A DNA stretch of 9,037 nucleotides from DATLCI01 sp035526435. GTDB taxonomy: Bacteria > Acidobacteriota > Terriglobia > Terriglobales > Acidobacteriaceae. The stretch lies in NCBI GenBank assembly GCA_035526435.1, contig DATLCI010000020.1:1-9037 (forward strand), given 5' to 3'. The position numbers and the translations under genes were made by a program. How positions within the stretch are numbered: position 1 is the stretch's first letter; each line of letters opens with the position of its first letter. Below the pieces are notes generated by a model, which saw nothing but the letters and a program-made list of their open reading frames with translations, had not been told where the DNA came from and did no database searches. Below are positions 1-6,981 of this stretch, piece after piece.

Positions 1-975
1 GGCATAAGGCGCCAGCAACGCCGCGGTGCTGGAGCCCAGCGAGCCATCCATGAACCCTTTGAGCATTCCGGTAGTAAGCCACGAATCAAGTTTTACGTGA
101 TGCGCGCGCGCTTTCTTTAGGTTCTCCACGGATTCGTCGAAGGGCAACCACTCCGTAATGCGTAAGGTAAGTTTGTTCTGCCGCTGCAGCTCTTCATACA
201 CCCGGAAATCTTCCCAACTTGAGTTGTCCTGCGCGGACGTGATGCCCCACTGCGCCGCTTCCTTAAGCGCGAGTTCCGCCGCGCGACGGCGCTGCTCCTT
301 GCTGGGAGCCGGCACTTTTCTGCCGATGATCCCCATCGCAGTCTCACGGATGATGCCGGTTGCCTCCCCGCTGGCATCGCGATCGATCTTGCCGCCTTCA
401 GGGACTTGGGTGTCTTGAGTGACGCCCGCCGCCTTCAGCGCTGCCGAATTCGCCACCAGGATGTGACCATCCACTCGGGTAAACATCGCCGGATGGTCGC
501 CGGTGATTTTGTCCAGGTCCGCCCGCGTTGGCAGCGATTGCTCTGTCCACTTGGTGTGGTCCCAGCCGCGCCCAACGATCCATTCACCCGCTGCGGCCGA
601 CTTCACGCGCTCGGCGATGCGCTGCTGCATCTCCTGCAAAGATTTCGTGCCGATAAGATTTACGTTTAGCTTTTCGAAGCCGCCATTCGCCAGGTGCAAG
701 TGGGCGTCGTTGAAGCCCGGCATCACGAAAGCTCCGGCCAGGTCATGGACCTGCGTGTTCTTCGCCGCGGACTTACGGATCGCCGCCGAATCTCCCACCG
801 CCACGATCTTTCCCGCAGTCACGGCAAAGGCTTCCGCGCGGGCTGACTTTCCCGGCGAGCCGGTATAAACATTGCCATTGATAAAGACCGCATCCGGCCC
901 GGTTTTCTGGAGAAGCTGCGCCCCCGAGAAGATGGTGGCTAAGAGTAAAAAGACGACGATCGCACTGCGCTTCAT
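1..975 (-). CDS. Exported YtcJ-type amidohydrolase (N-terminal 325 residues, runs off left edge)
   Basis: This is a metal-dependent amidohydrolase of the amidohydrolase_3 / YtcJ group (TIM barrel with a flanking small beta domain). These enzymes hydrolyse C-N bonds in amides or formamides, but substrates are known for few members. Residues 1-20 form a signal peptide (MKR, then a hydrophobic run ending FSGA), so the enzyme probably acts in the periplasm. Visible marks are the beta-domain start DAVFINGNVYTG (29-40), the metal-binding HxH in FNDAHLHL (H92, H94), GRGWDHTKW (136-143), the DGH..VANSAAL block (169-180), GITSAQDN (244-251) and GFMDGSLGSSTAAL (307-320). Family members are usually about 530-580 residues, so roughly the last 40 percent lies outside the window, including later metal ligands. 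The ATG overlaps the stop of the upstream peptidase gene as ATGA, pointing to translational coupling. The family is certain; the substrate is unknown. Confidence 0.93.
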   Translation of the reverse strand, partial: MKRSAIVVFLLLATIFSGAQLLQKTGPDAVFINGNVYTGSPGKSARAEAFAVTAGKIVAVGDSAAIRKSAAKNTQVHDLAGAFVMPGFNDAHLHLANGGFEKLNVNLIGTKSLQEMQQRIAERVKSAAAGEWIVGRGWDHTKWTEQSLPTRADLDKITGDHPAMFTRVDGHILVANSAALKAAGVTQDTQVPEGGKIDRDASGEATGIIRETAMGIIGRKVPAPSKEQRRRAAELALKEAAQWGITSAQDNSSWEDFRVYEELQRQNKLTLRITEWLPFDESVENLKKARAHHVKLDSWLTTGMLKGFMDGSLGSSTAALLAPYA

Positions 976-2249
976 TCGCTGACCCCGATCAATGTCAAAG
1001 TAGTGAGATATATCCGCTTGAGGCCCAGATCGCGTCCCGTAGCGTCAAACCATTCATTCAGACTGTGCGCTCCGCCCCCGCTTCCCCCGGCCCCGATGCT
1101 GATGGCCTCGCGCCCCAGCGATAAAGGGATATTTGCATCGGTCGATGCCCGCCGCGTCTCTGACGGCAAGCTGAGCAGCGTATCCACCGCGCGGATCACA
1201 TTGAGGATGCGGGCGTCAGCCTTTAAATCCGCGGCCGGACGCTCGCCGATCTCCTGGATGTCGTAAGTAACGGACTGCTTTTTCGTACGCGCCGTTGGTT
1301 GTGTACGCACCGCATCGGCCACCGCATCCCGCAAGGCTTTCTCCAGACGGTCAATCTCGGCGGTGGAAGCCGATCGGATATCCACGCGCATGCGCGCAAG
1401 GTCCGGGATCGAATTCACTGACGTACCGCCTTCGATCACGCCAATGTTCAACGATGTCCGCGGATCGGTGGGAACCGGTGATGCGGTGAACTGCGCAATG
1501 GCGCGCGACAGGATCACGATCGGATTCGGCATTCCATAATCCGACCACGAATGACCGCCCGGCCCCTTGATCGTCACATTGAACCGCCGGCTGCCCAGCG
1601 CTTGTGTCACCACGGTGTCAGTGCCGGAGCCGTCGATGACCACTGTGGGCCCAATGCGGGATGCCCACTTGGAATCTTTGAAGAGATGACGCATGCCCCG
1701 AAGGTCGCCTTCACCCTCTTCGCCCACATTGCCGACAAACAATATTCCCCCGGTATGTTTTAACGGGAAAGCTTTCAGCGCAGAAGCGACGGCATAGAGG
1801 CCGATCAACCCGGCTCCGTTATCGCTCGCGCCCGGTCCAATGATCTTGTTGCCTTCCAGCTTCGGATTGAGCGGAGTCCCTGCGGGAAAGACTGTGTCAA
1901 TGTGAGCGGTAAGCGCCAGCAGCTTGGCTTTGGGGTCAGAGCCGCGCCGCAATCCCGTCACGTTCCCGACTTTGTCGATCTCGACTTCCTGCAGCCCCAG
2001 CTGCACAAAGCGGTCCCGCAACCATTCCGCTCGTTTGGCTTCCCCAAAGGGCGGGGCCGGTACGCGCAGCAGGTCCATTTGTACTTTGCGCAACTCATTC
2101 TCGTGGGAACGGAACCAGGCGAAGGCGTCATGCACCGGACGCATCTGCGCAATGCGGGAAACCTGCGCATTCTCCGTCTGGGCAAAAGCTCGAGTGTTGA
2201 GCGTGACTGGCATGAGGAGCAAAAGTAAGGCGACCGTGCGGCGGCTCAT
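972..2249 (-). CDS. Exported M20-family zinc metallopeptidase (PepT/carboxypeptidase-like)
   Basis: A 425-residue M20 metallopeptidase, which would remove terminal residues from small peptides or hydrolyse related amides using a two-zinc centre. A signal peptide covers about residues 1-23 (MSRR, a Leu-rich core, then AFA before QT), so it likely works in the periplasm. All expected active-site residues are present: H116 and catalytic D118 (TAHIDTV), bridging D143 (GASDNGAG), catalytic E177 and ligand E178 (VGEEGEG), D206 (VVIDGSG) and H395 (GGGAHSLNEW). The inserted dimerisation domain spans about 218-330 and has the GPGGHSW motif (H233). The length is normal for the family. The start ATG has no clear Shine-Dalgarno sequence, but the signal peptide begins right there. 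It is 42 bases after the isopropylmalate-synthase-like gene and overlaps the amidohydrolase by 4 bases. Aminopeptidase and carboxypeptidase activity cannot be told apart from sequence. Confidence 0.94.
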   Translation of the reverse strand: MSRRTVALLLLLMPVTLNTRAFAQTENAQVSRIAQMRPVHDAFAWFRSHENELRKVQMDLLRVPAPPFGEAKRAEWLRDRFVQLGLQEVEIDKVGNVTGLRRGSDPKAKLLALTAHIDTVFPAGTPLNPKLEGNKIIGPGASDNGAGLIGLYAVASALKAFPLKHTGGILFVGNVGEEGEGDLRGMRHLFKDSKWASRIGPTVVIDGSGTDTVVTQALGSRRFNVTIKGPGGHSWSDYGMPNPIVILSRAIAQFTASPVPTDPRTSLNIGVIEGGTSVNSIPDLARMRVDIRSASTAEIDRLEKALRDAVADAVRTQPTARTKKQSVTYDIQEIGERPAADLKADARILNVIRAVDTLLSLPSETRRASTDANIPLSLGREAISIGAGGSGGGAHSLNEWFDATGRDLGLKRIYLTTLTLIGVSE

Positions 2250-2291
2250 CGAGGAAACATGATAGCAGCCGTAGGCGGGAACGAGTCGGCC

Positions 2292-3560
2292 CTAGCGGCT
2301 GGCCGTCGCGCCGCAACACTCCATGATCTGGGCTTCCGTCAATGTCGCGCTTGAGGCCTTGGCTTTTTGGAAGATCCGTTCCACTAATTCGTCGGTAGCG
2401 GGGATGCCTTTGCGTTCCAGCCAGAAGATGACATTCGATTTTCCTGACATGGGGCCAATGTCGATCACTTGATCCAGCCCAAAATAATGCGCGGGCACGC
2501 CGGAATACACCGTGTTCGCCAGTTCCACATCGTTCTTCTTAAATGCCTTGATGACCGCCGCTGCGTGCACGCCCGTCGCGGTGCGGAAGGCATCCTCGCC
2601 GAAGACCGGATAGTTCGCGGGAATCGGCACTCCGGTCGCCTTCGACACCGCTAGACAATAGTCCTTCAACTTAGTGAGGTCCTGATCGGCCCACGGCTTC
2701 ACGCCCATCAATTTCAGGTTAACCAGCATCTGGTCCATCTGCGTATTGCCCACCCGCTCTCCAATGCCGATTGCCGCGGCGTGCACGCAGTCCGCGCCGG
2801 CCGCCAATGCCGCTAGTGAATTCGGGACGGCCAGCCCGCGGTCACAGTGTCCATGCCAGTCCACGCGGATCTTCTCGCCCGACGGCTTCACCACCTCGTC
2901 CATCACGAATCGGATCAACGCGCTCACCCCGCTGGGCGTCACATGCCCACACGTATCGCAGATGACGATGGACCGCGCGCCAAAATTGATGGCCGTCGTG
3001 TATAGCCGCTTGATGGTCTCAGGATCGCAGCGGGAGGTGTCCTCGGTTACGAACATCACGTCGAGATCAAGCGACCGCGCGAACTTCACTGCCTTCTCCG
3101 TGGTGGAAAGCAGAAAGTCGTCTGTCCAGTTCTCGGTGTAGCGGCGGATCGGACTCGAGCCGATGAACGTGGCGCACTCAATGCGCATGCCGGTGCGCTG
3201 CTGGATCTCTGCCACCGGACGGATGTCGTTCTCGTGGGTCCGCGCCGCGCAGTTAGCGGTGAGCTTCAGCTTGGAGTCGATGATCTCCCGCGCCAGCCGT
3301 TCCACGTCCGCCACCGCCCGCGGCCCCGCGCCGGGAAGCCCGAGGTTCAGTGAGTTGATGCCGAGCGCCTCCATTAGATGGAGGATCTCGATCTTCTGTT
3401 CAATTTTCGGGTCTTTTACGGAAGGCGATTGCAGGCCGTCGCGCAGCGTCTCATCATTCAGCAATACACGGCCCGCCGGTGTGAAGGCTGCCCCGGGAAC
3501 GTTGTTCCAGTCGTAGATCAGGTGGGAATGCTTGAGTTCCATAACCTTGTGCGCTGCCAA
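2292..3560 (-). CDS. Isopropylmalate-synthase-like DRE-TIM metallolyase, no regulatory domain
   Basis: A 422-residue member of the DRE-TIM superfamily (2-isopropylmalate, homocitrate and citramalate synthases; HMG-CoA lyase), which makes or breaks C-C bonds next to a 2-oxoacid or acyl-CoA using a divalent metal. The barrel holds NDETLRDG (35-42, with R40 and likely metal ligand D41), EDTSRCDPET (173-182), CDTCGHVTP (201-209), WHGHCDRGLAVPNS (235-248, ligands H236 and H238) and GIGERVGN (265-272). The subdomain after it has FGEDAFRTATGVH (320-332) and SGKSNV (372-377), as in isopropylmalate synthases. The roughly 120-residue leucine-binding regulatory domain of classical LeuA is missing. Oddities: Cys239 replaces the usual Asn/Asp after HxH, and Ile264 replaces the usual Asn before GIGER. 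The 422-residue form starts at TTG (3560-3558); an in-frame ATG at 3542-3540 gives 416 residues and is equally plausible. The substrate is unassigned, so leuA is not claimed. Confidence 0.88.
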   Translation of the reverse strand: MAAHKVMELKHSHLIYDWNNVPGAAFTPAGRVLLNDETLRDGLQSPSVKDPKIEQKIEILHLMEALGINSLNLGLPGAGPRAVADVERLAREIIDSKLKLTANCAARTHENDIRPVAEIQQRTGMRIECATFIGSSPIRRYTENWTDDFLLSTTEKAVKFARSLDLDVMFVTEDTSRCDPETIKRLYTTAINFGARSIVICDTCGHVTPSGVSALIRFVMDEVVKPSGEKIRVDWHGHCDRGLAVPNSLAALAAGADCVHAAAIGIGERVGNTQMDQMLVNLKLMGVKPWADQDLTKLKDYCLAVSKATGVPIPANYPVFGEDAFRTATGVHAAAVIKAFKKNDVELANTVYSGVPAHYFGLDQVIDIGPMSGKSNVIFWLERKGIPATDELVERIFQKAKASSATLTEAQIMECCGATASR

Positions 3561-3579
3561 AATCGTAACAGAATTCAGA

Positions 3580-4293
3580 CTAGGAAAGTTTGATCCACGT
3601 AGCCTTGGCTTGCGCGCGGACTTCCCCGTCGCCTCCCAGCAAAACGGCAGCCGCGTGGTGCTTGCGGCCCTCCACTCCCAGCCGCCAGCTCACCAGCACG
3701 CACTTCTCCCCAGCCTGTACCGGTGACACGAGTTTTGCTCCCAGCCGTCCCGTCACCAGCTTGCCTTCGTACGGGAAGCCACCGGCAAAACCCGTGGGAC
3801 AATCCAGCGCCGCCCATACGATCTCATCGGGAATCTTACCTTTTGCGTCCGCCAGAGACGCATCGGGCACCCAGGGCGCGGCGAAAAGATTTTCAAGACT
3901 AGCGTCGGCAGTTGATAACGGTCCCGGAAATATTCGCAGTCCATCGCCCACGGCCCGCTGGGGTCCGCACACGAAACATGTGGGAAAAGGATGGTTCACG
4001 AATGCGGGACTTTTGTCCGTCGCCTCTTGTGCTTGTTCGAAGTTCACCGTGGGCGCCGAAGTTGGCTCCAGTTCGAAACGAACGCCCTCCGCCACCAGAT
4101 CGTCGCCGCTCTTCAAATGCGCATGCTTAGGATCGACAAAATCAATACGCATGATCTTCTCGATAGGTATCGGCATCCTGAGCGTGACTTCGCTCGGCCC
4201 CTTGAGCGCGGCCGACAGCAGTCCGCAGGTATAGCCGCCGTTTCCGGAATCGGGCGGGCCACAATACTTCTTTGGGATAAAGATGGTTGCCAT
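3580..4293 (-). CDS. Probable double-hotdog thioesterase-like protein with CxxC motif
   Basis: A 237-residue soluble protein that I read as a two-hotdog, acyl-CoA thioesterase-like protein. The assignment rests on pattern, not on a confirmed catalytic residue. The N-terminal half has GPPDSGNGGYTCGLLSAAL (12-30), like the helix-start region of hotdog thioesterases, followed by beta strands (35-76). A linker carries HPFPTCFVCGPQR (101-113) with C106-x2-C109, then GDGLRIFPGP (116-125). The second half has VWAALDCPTGFA (159-170) and a strand-rich end (178-235), including LVTGRLGAKL and VLVSWRLG. There is no signal peptide or membrane segment. Its ATG lies only 2 bases after the aldehyde dehydrogenase stop and has no Shine-Dalgarno of its own, so translation is probably coupled. 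An acyl-CoA or other thioester ligand is likely by family, but activity is unproven; the protein could also be a binding protein. Confidence 0.72.
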   Translation of the reverse strand: MATIFIPKKYCGPPDSGNGGYTCGLLSAALKGPSEVTLRMPIPIEKIMRIDFVDPKHAHLKSGDDLVAEGVRFELEPTSAPTVNFEQAQEATDKSPAFVNHPFPTCFVCGPQRAVGDGLRIFPGPLSTADASLENLFAAPWVPDASLADAKGKIPDEIVWAALDCPTGFAGGFPYEGKLVTGRLGAKLVSPVQAGEKCVLVSWRLGVEGRKHHAAAVLLGGDGEVRAQAKATWIKLS

Positions 4294-4295
4294 AC

Positions 4296-5867
4296 TCAGA
4301 ACCGGTTGCGCCGCGAGAATGCTTTCATCGCCTTCATGCCGCCCGCAAGGCGAGCCGTCGTTCGCCGCGCAAAAAGAAAGTCGGTGAATCCTTGCATCTG
4401 CGCCAGAAAATCACTGCCGTAGCCGTACCACCAGACCTTCGCCATGCCGGGGAGCAGATCGGAATCGATGTACTTCGCGCGCACCATCTCCTCCAGGCCT
4501 GCGATACCATGCGTGCGTCCTAGGCCGCTTGATTTCACTCCCCCATGCGGCGCTTCGCTCACCCCAAAGCAACTGATAGCGTCGTTCACCATTACCGTCC
4601 CGGCCTCGATCCTTCGCGCCAACGCTTCGCCGCGCTTGCGGTCCTTCGTCCACACGCTGGCGGAGAGCCCGAACTGAGAATCGTTGGCCAATGCGACGCT
4701 TGCATCGTCCGTTGTAAATGGCATGATCGGCAGCACCGGGCCAAAAGTTTCTTCACGCATCACCCGCATGCCATGATGGACATCCACCAACACCGTCGGC
4801 GCATAAAAATTCTCGCCGACATCCGGCAGCCGGTGCCCGCCCGTAACGATGCGCGCGCCCTGGCTGGCCGCATCCTGTACTTGCGCTTCGATCGCCCGAA
4901 GTTGTGCCTGGCTGATCGCTGGTCCCACGTCAGATTGCGGATCGCTTCCGTGCCCAACCTTCAGCCGCTTGGCTTTCTCCACGCAGCGCTCGACAAAGAC
5001 GGGGTAGATGTCCTTCTGCACGTAGCAGCGCTCTACTGACAGGCAGGTCTGCCCCGCGTTCATGAATGCGCCCCACACCGCCGCGCTCGACGCGATCTCA
5101 ACGTCCGCATCCGCCAGCACGATCATCGGATCTTTGCCGCCAAGCTCGAGCACCACCGGCATCAGTTTGGCCGCCGCCGCTTCCGCGATCTTTTTGCCCG
5201 TGGCCACGCTGCCGGTGAAGATCAGCTTGTCGATGGCGGACGCCACCAGTGCCGCGCCTGTACCGCTATCGCCGACGACGACCTGCAGGACTCCCGCCGG
5301 CAATCCCGCCTCGTCCATCAAGGCCTTCAATCGCAATGCGCTCAGCGGAGTCAGCTCCGACGGCTTCAATACCACCGCGTTGCCGGTTACCAGGGCGGCC
5401 ATCGTCTCTGACGCGGGAATGGAAAATGGATAATTCCAGGGGCTAATGATCCCGATCACCCCATACGGTTCTCGTACCAGGTATCCGCGCTTGGCCTTCA
5501 GTGCCAGGTTGGCGTGGGGAACCCGTTGTAGCGCCAGCAGCCTGGGAGCCTCCCGCGCGCAAAAATTCGCGGCGTCGAGCGTCACCAGCACCTCGGCGAG
5601 CAGCGACTCCACCCGCGGCTTCCCCGCTTCATCCGTGATCAATGCCGCTACTTCATCTTTTTGTTCGTGGAGTGATCGCTGGAACTTCCGCAGAACTGCC
5701 ACGCGTTCGGCGACCGGCGTCGCCGCCCACGCCGTTTGCGAGCTACGCGCCGCTGCCACCGCCGCATTTACTGCATCCGCCGTAGCGGGAGCGAACTCCA
5801 TCAGCCACTCGCCCGTCGCCGGATTCATCACCCGGATAGTGCGGTCGGCGGTCAGCACGTCAGCCAT
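4296..5867 (-). CDS. NAD(P)-dependent aldehyde dehydrogenase
   Basis: A 523-residue aldehyde dehydrogenase that oxidises an aldehyde to the carboxylate with NAD or NADP. All hallmark residues are present: N145 in SPWNYP (142-147), K168 in LKPSE for cofactor ribose binding, the Rossmann turn FTGSVATG (217-224), the general base E241 in ELGGKDP, the nucleophile C275 in GQTC, and EETFGP (372-377). After the oligomerisation segment there is a tail of about 55 residues (469-523) with WWYGYGSDF and an Arg/Lys-rich end, longer than in most soluble members. The ATG at 5867-5865 is chosen because it has AGGA 4 bases upstream and begins the conserved N-terminus; the frame stays open further upstream into truA, but that part is not homologous to the family. 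It starts 20 bases after the truA stop. Which aldehyde it uses (succinate semialdehyde, aromatic or fatty) is not determined. Confidence 0.95.
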   Translation of the reverse strand: MADVLTADRTIRVMNPATGEWLMEFAPATADAVNAAVAAARSSQTAWAATPVAERVAVLRKFQRSLHEQKDEVAALITDEAGKPRVESLLAEVLVTLDAANFCAREAPRLLALQRVPHANLALKAKRGYLVREPYGVIGIISPWNYPFSIPASETMAALVTGNAVVLKPSELTPLSALRLKALMDEAGLPAGVLQVVVGDSGTGAALVASAIDKLIFTGSVATGKKIAEAAAAKLMPVVLELGGKDPMIVLADADVEIASSAAVWGAFMNAGQTCLSVERCYVQKDIYPVFVERCVEKAKRLKVGHGSDPQSDVGPAISQAQLRAIEAQVQDAASQGARIVTGGHRLPDVGENFYAPTVLVDVHHGMRVMREETFGPVLPIMPFTTDDASVALANDSQFGLSASVWTKDRKRGEALARRIEAGTVMVNDAISCFGVSEAPHGGVKSSGLGRTHGIAGLEEMVRAKYIDSDLLPGMAKVWWYGYGSDFLAQMQGFTDFLFARRTTARLAGGMKAMKAFSRRNRF

Positions 5868-5871
5868 GATT

Positions 5872-5875
5872 TCCT
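5872..5875 (-). promoter_or_regulatory. Ribosome binding site of the aldehyde dehydrogenase gene
   Basis: AGGA, read on the minus strand, lies 4 bases before the ATG at 5867-5865 inside the 20-base gap after truA. The spacing is short but usable. It decides the start against the much longer open frame reaching back to 6134. Confidence 0.55.
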
Positions 5876-5887
5876 GAGGATACACCG

Positions 5888-6655
5888 CTAATATTCCACG
5901 CTGACTAGATAGAGCCCTTCGGCGGGCGCCGTCGGCCCGGCCGCGGACCTTCGCTTGGCCGCCAATATTGCCTCGATATCGTCGGGCTTGAGCGTTCCTC
6001 TGCCCACCAGCAAAAACGTCCCTACCAGGTTGCGGACCATGTGGTGAAGGAAGCCGTTTCCGCGAACGCGGTAGACCAACTCTTCCCCGTCCCGCATCCA
6101 TTGCGACGAATAAATAGTGCGCACATTCCCGCACGTCCCTTCTTCTGCATCCGCCGGTGCCCGCTTTTCCGGATCCACTGCCGCGAACGAGGTGAAGTCG
6201 TGTTCGCCCACCACCGCCTCCGCCCCGGCCGCCATCGCTCCCTCATCCAACGGGTAAGGGTTGTGGGTCACAAAGTCGGCCAGGAACGGCGGACAGATCT
6301 CCCCACGGTATAACCGATACTCGTAAGTCTTGGCCTTGGCGCTGTGGCGGGCGTGAAACTCCTCGCCGACCTCTTCCACGCTCAGTACGCGAATCGACGC
6401 CGGCAACATACTGTTCATTGCTTTGACCAGGTTCCCTGAAGGGATGCTTGAAGAAGTAGTACAGCTTGCCACCTGCGCCAGGGCATGTACGCCGGCATCG
6501 GTCCGGCCAGACCCTTGGGGAAGTATCTTTTCTCCCGTGATCTGTTCCAGCGCCCCTGCCAGTGTGCCTTGCACGGTAGAGCGGTCGGGCTGCACCTGCC
6601 ATCCGCTGAAAGGCGCGCCGTTATAGGCCAGCACCATCTTTAAGTTTCTTGCCAT
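5888..6655 (-). CDS. truA: tRNA pseudouridine(38-40) synthase TruA
   Basis: A 255-residue TruA, which converts uridines 38-40 in the anticodon arm of many tRNAs to pseudouridine in the cytoplasm. The N-terminus has YNGAPFSGWQ (11-20) and the tandem-domain start STVQGTLAGAL (26-36). The catalytic Asp is D53 in GSGRTDAGVHALAQV (48-62). Other family marks are KTYEYRLYRG (109-118, with the conserved active-site Tyr111), HDFTSFA (152-158) and GNGFLHHMVRNLVG (199-212). The length is normal. The ATG at 6655-6653 fits the usual N-terminus, although no good Shine-Dalgarno precedes it. It is the first gene of the minus-strand run and diverges from the TolC-family gene, so its promoter must lie in 6656-6990. 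truA heading a metabolic operon is a co-transcription arrangement, not evidence of shared function. Confidence 0.98.
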   Translation of the reverse strand: MARNLKMVLAYNGAPFSGWQVQPDRSTVQGTLAGALEQITGEKILPQGSGRTDAGVHALAQVASCTTSSSIPSGNLVKAMNSMLPASIRVLSVEEVGEEFHARHSAKAKTYEYRLYRGEICPPFLADFVTHNPYPLDEGAMAAGAEAVVGEHDFTSFAAVDPEKRAPADAEEGTCGNVRTIYSSQWMRDGEELVYRVRGNGFLHHMVRNLVGTFLLVGRGTLKPDDIEAILAAKRRSAAGPTAPAEGLYLVSVEY

Positions 6656-6695
6656 GGGAATGATCGCCGCGACGCAAAATGCTGAGTCGTAACGC

Positions 6696-6712
6696 TTTGG
6701 ATAACATCCAAA
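6696..6712. promoter_or_regulatory. Perfect 7-3-7 palindrome, candidate operator
   Basis: TTTGGAT, the 3-base centre AAC, then ATCCAAA form a perfect inverted repeat. It has no T-tract on either side, so it does not read as an intrinsic terminator. It lies just left of the promoter-like stretch, between the two divergent genes, where a dimeric repressor or activator could control both. The binding protein is not in the window. Confidence 0.55.
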
Positions 6713-6722
6713 CTCGGTGCTT

Positions 6723-6728
6723 TATACT
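6723..6728 (+). promoter_or_regulatory. Candidate -10 element for the TolC-family gene
   Basis: TATACT matches the sigma-70 -10 consensus in 5 of 6 positions. The only recognisable -35-like hexamer, TTGGAT at 6697-6702, overlaps the palindrome and gives a 20-base spacer, longer than ideal. On the opposite strand the same bases read TATAAA (6726-6721), so a leftward truA promoter could share the site. A rightward start here would leave a leader of about 255 bases. Confidence 0.35.
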
Positions 6729-6877
6729 AAATCACCGCTAAATCCGGTCCATGACTGGTCGCTGACTTTTAAGGCTACGATGGAACTAATCTCCTAGCCG
6801 GTTCGTATACATTCCCGAGCAGCTAGAAGACAGATTTCCGCTGGCAAATGCACAGAAACGGGTGACGATTTGCCGGT

Positions 6878-6899
6878 TTTGCAGTCTGATTTGCAGTCT
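6878..6899. repeat. Tandem direct repeat TTTGCAGTCT, 12-base period
   Basis: Two exact copies of TTTGCAGTCT lie at 6878-6887 and 6890-6899, separated by GA. The shorter GATTTGC also occurs at 6867-6873 and 6888-6894. Head-to-tail copies about one helical turn apart are the usual layout for winged-helix response regulators, so a regulatory site is possible. Confidence 0.5.
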
Positions 6900-6977
6900 A
6901 AAGACAGTTCCCCTGATGTCTGGACCGCGGTTGGGCATGGTTTCATCCCGCAACACGTCATCTTGAAATATGGAGTT

Positions 6978-6981
6978 GGAG
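6978..6981 (+). promoter_or_regulatory. Ribosome binding site of the TolC-family gene
   Basis: GGAG is 9 bases before the ATG at 6991. An in-frame ATG at 6970 has no such site, which decides the start in favour of 6991. Confidence 0.65.

Noticed and set aside
2247..2261. Four-codon frame MFPR ending at the ATGA of the M20 peptidase start
   Set aside because: Too short to assess and without a ribosome binding site; most simply chance.
3590..4234. A 214-codon plus-strand open frame opposite the hotdog gene
   Set aside because: Ser/Pro/Ala-rich shadow translation with no domain; the minus-strand frame has conserved motifs and operon spacing.
5868..6134. N-terminal extension of the aldehyde dehydrogenase frame back to 6134
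   Set aside because: The extra residues overlap truA in another frame and match no aldehyde dehydrogenase region. The ATG at 5867 has a ribosome binding site and begins the conserved N-terminus.
6696..6712. The palindrome as an intrinsic transcription terminator
   Set aside because: The stem is short, AT-rich and lacks a following T-tract, and both flanking genes point away from it, so there is no transcript to end here.
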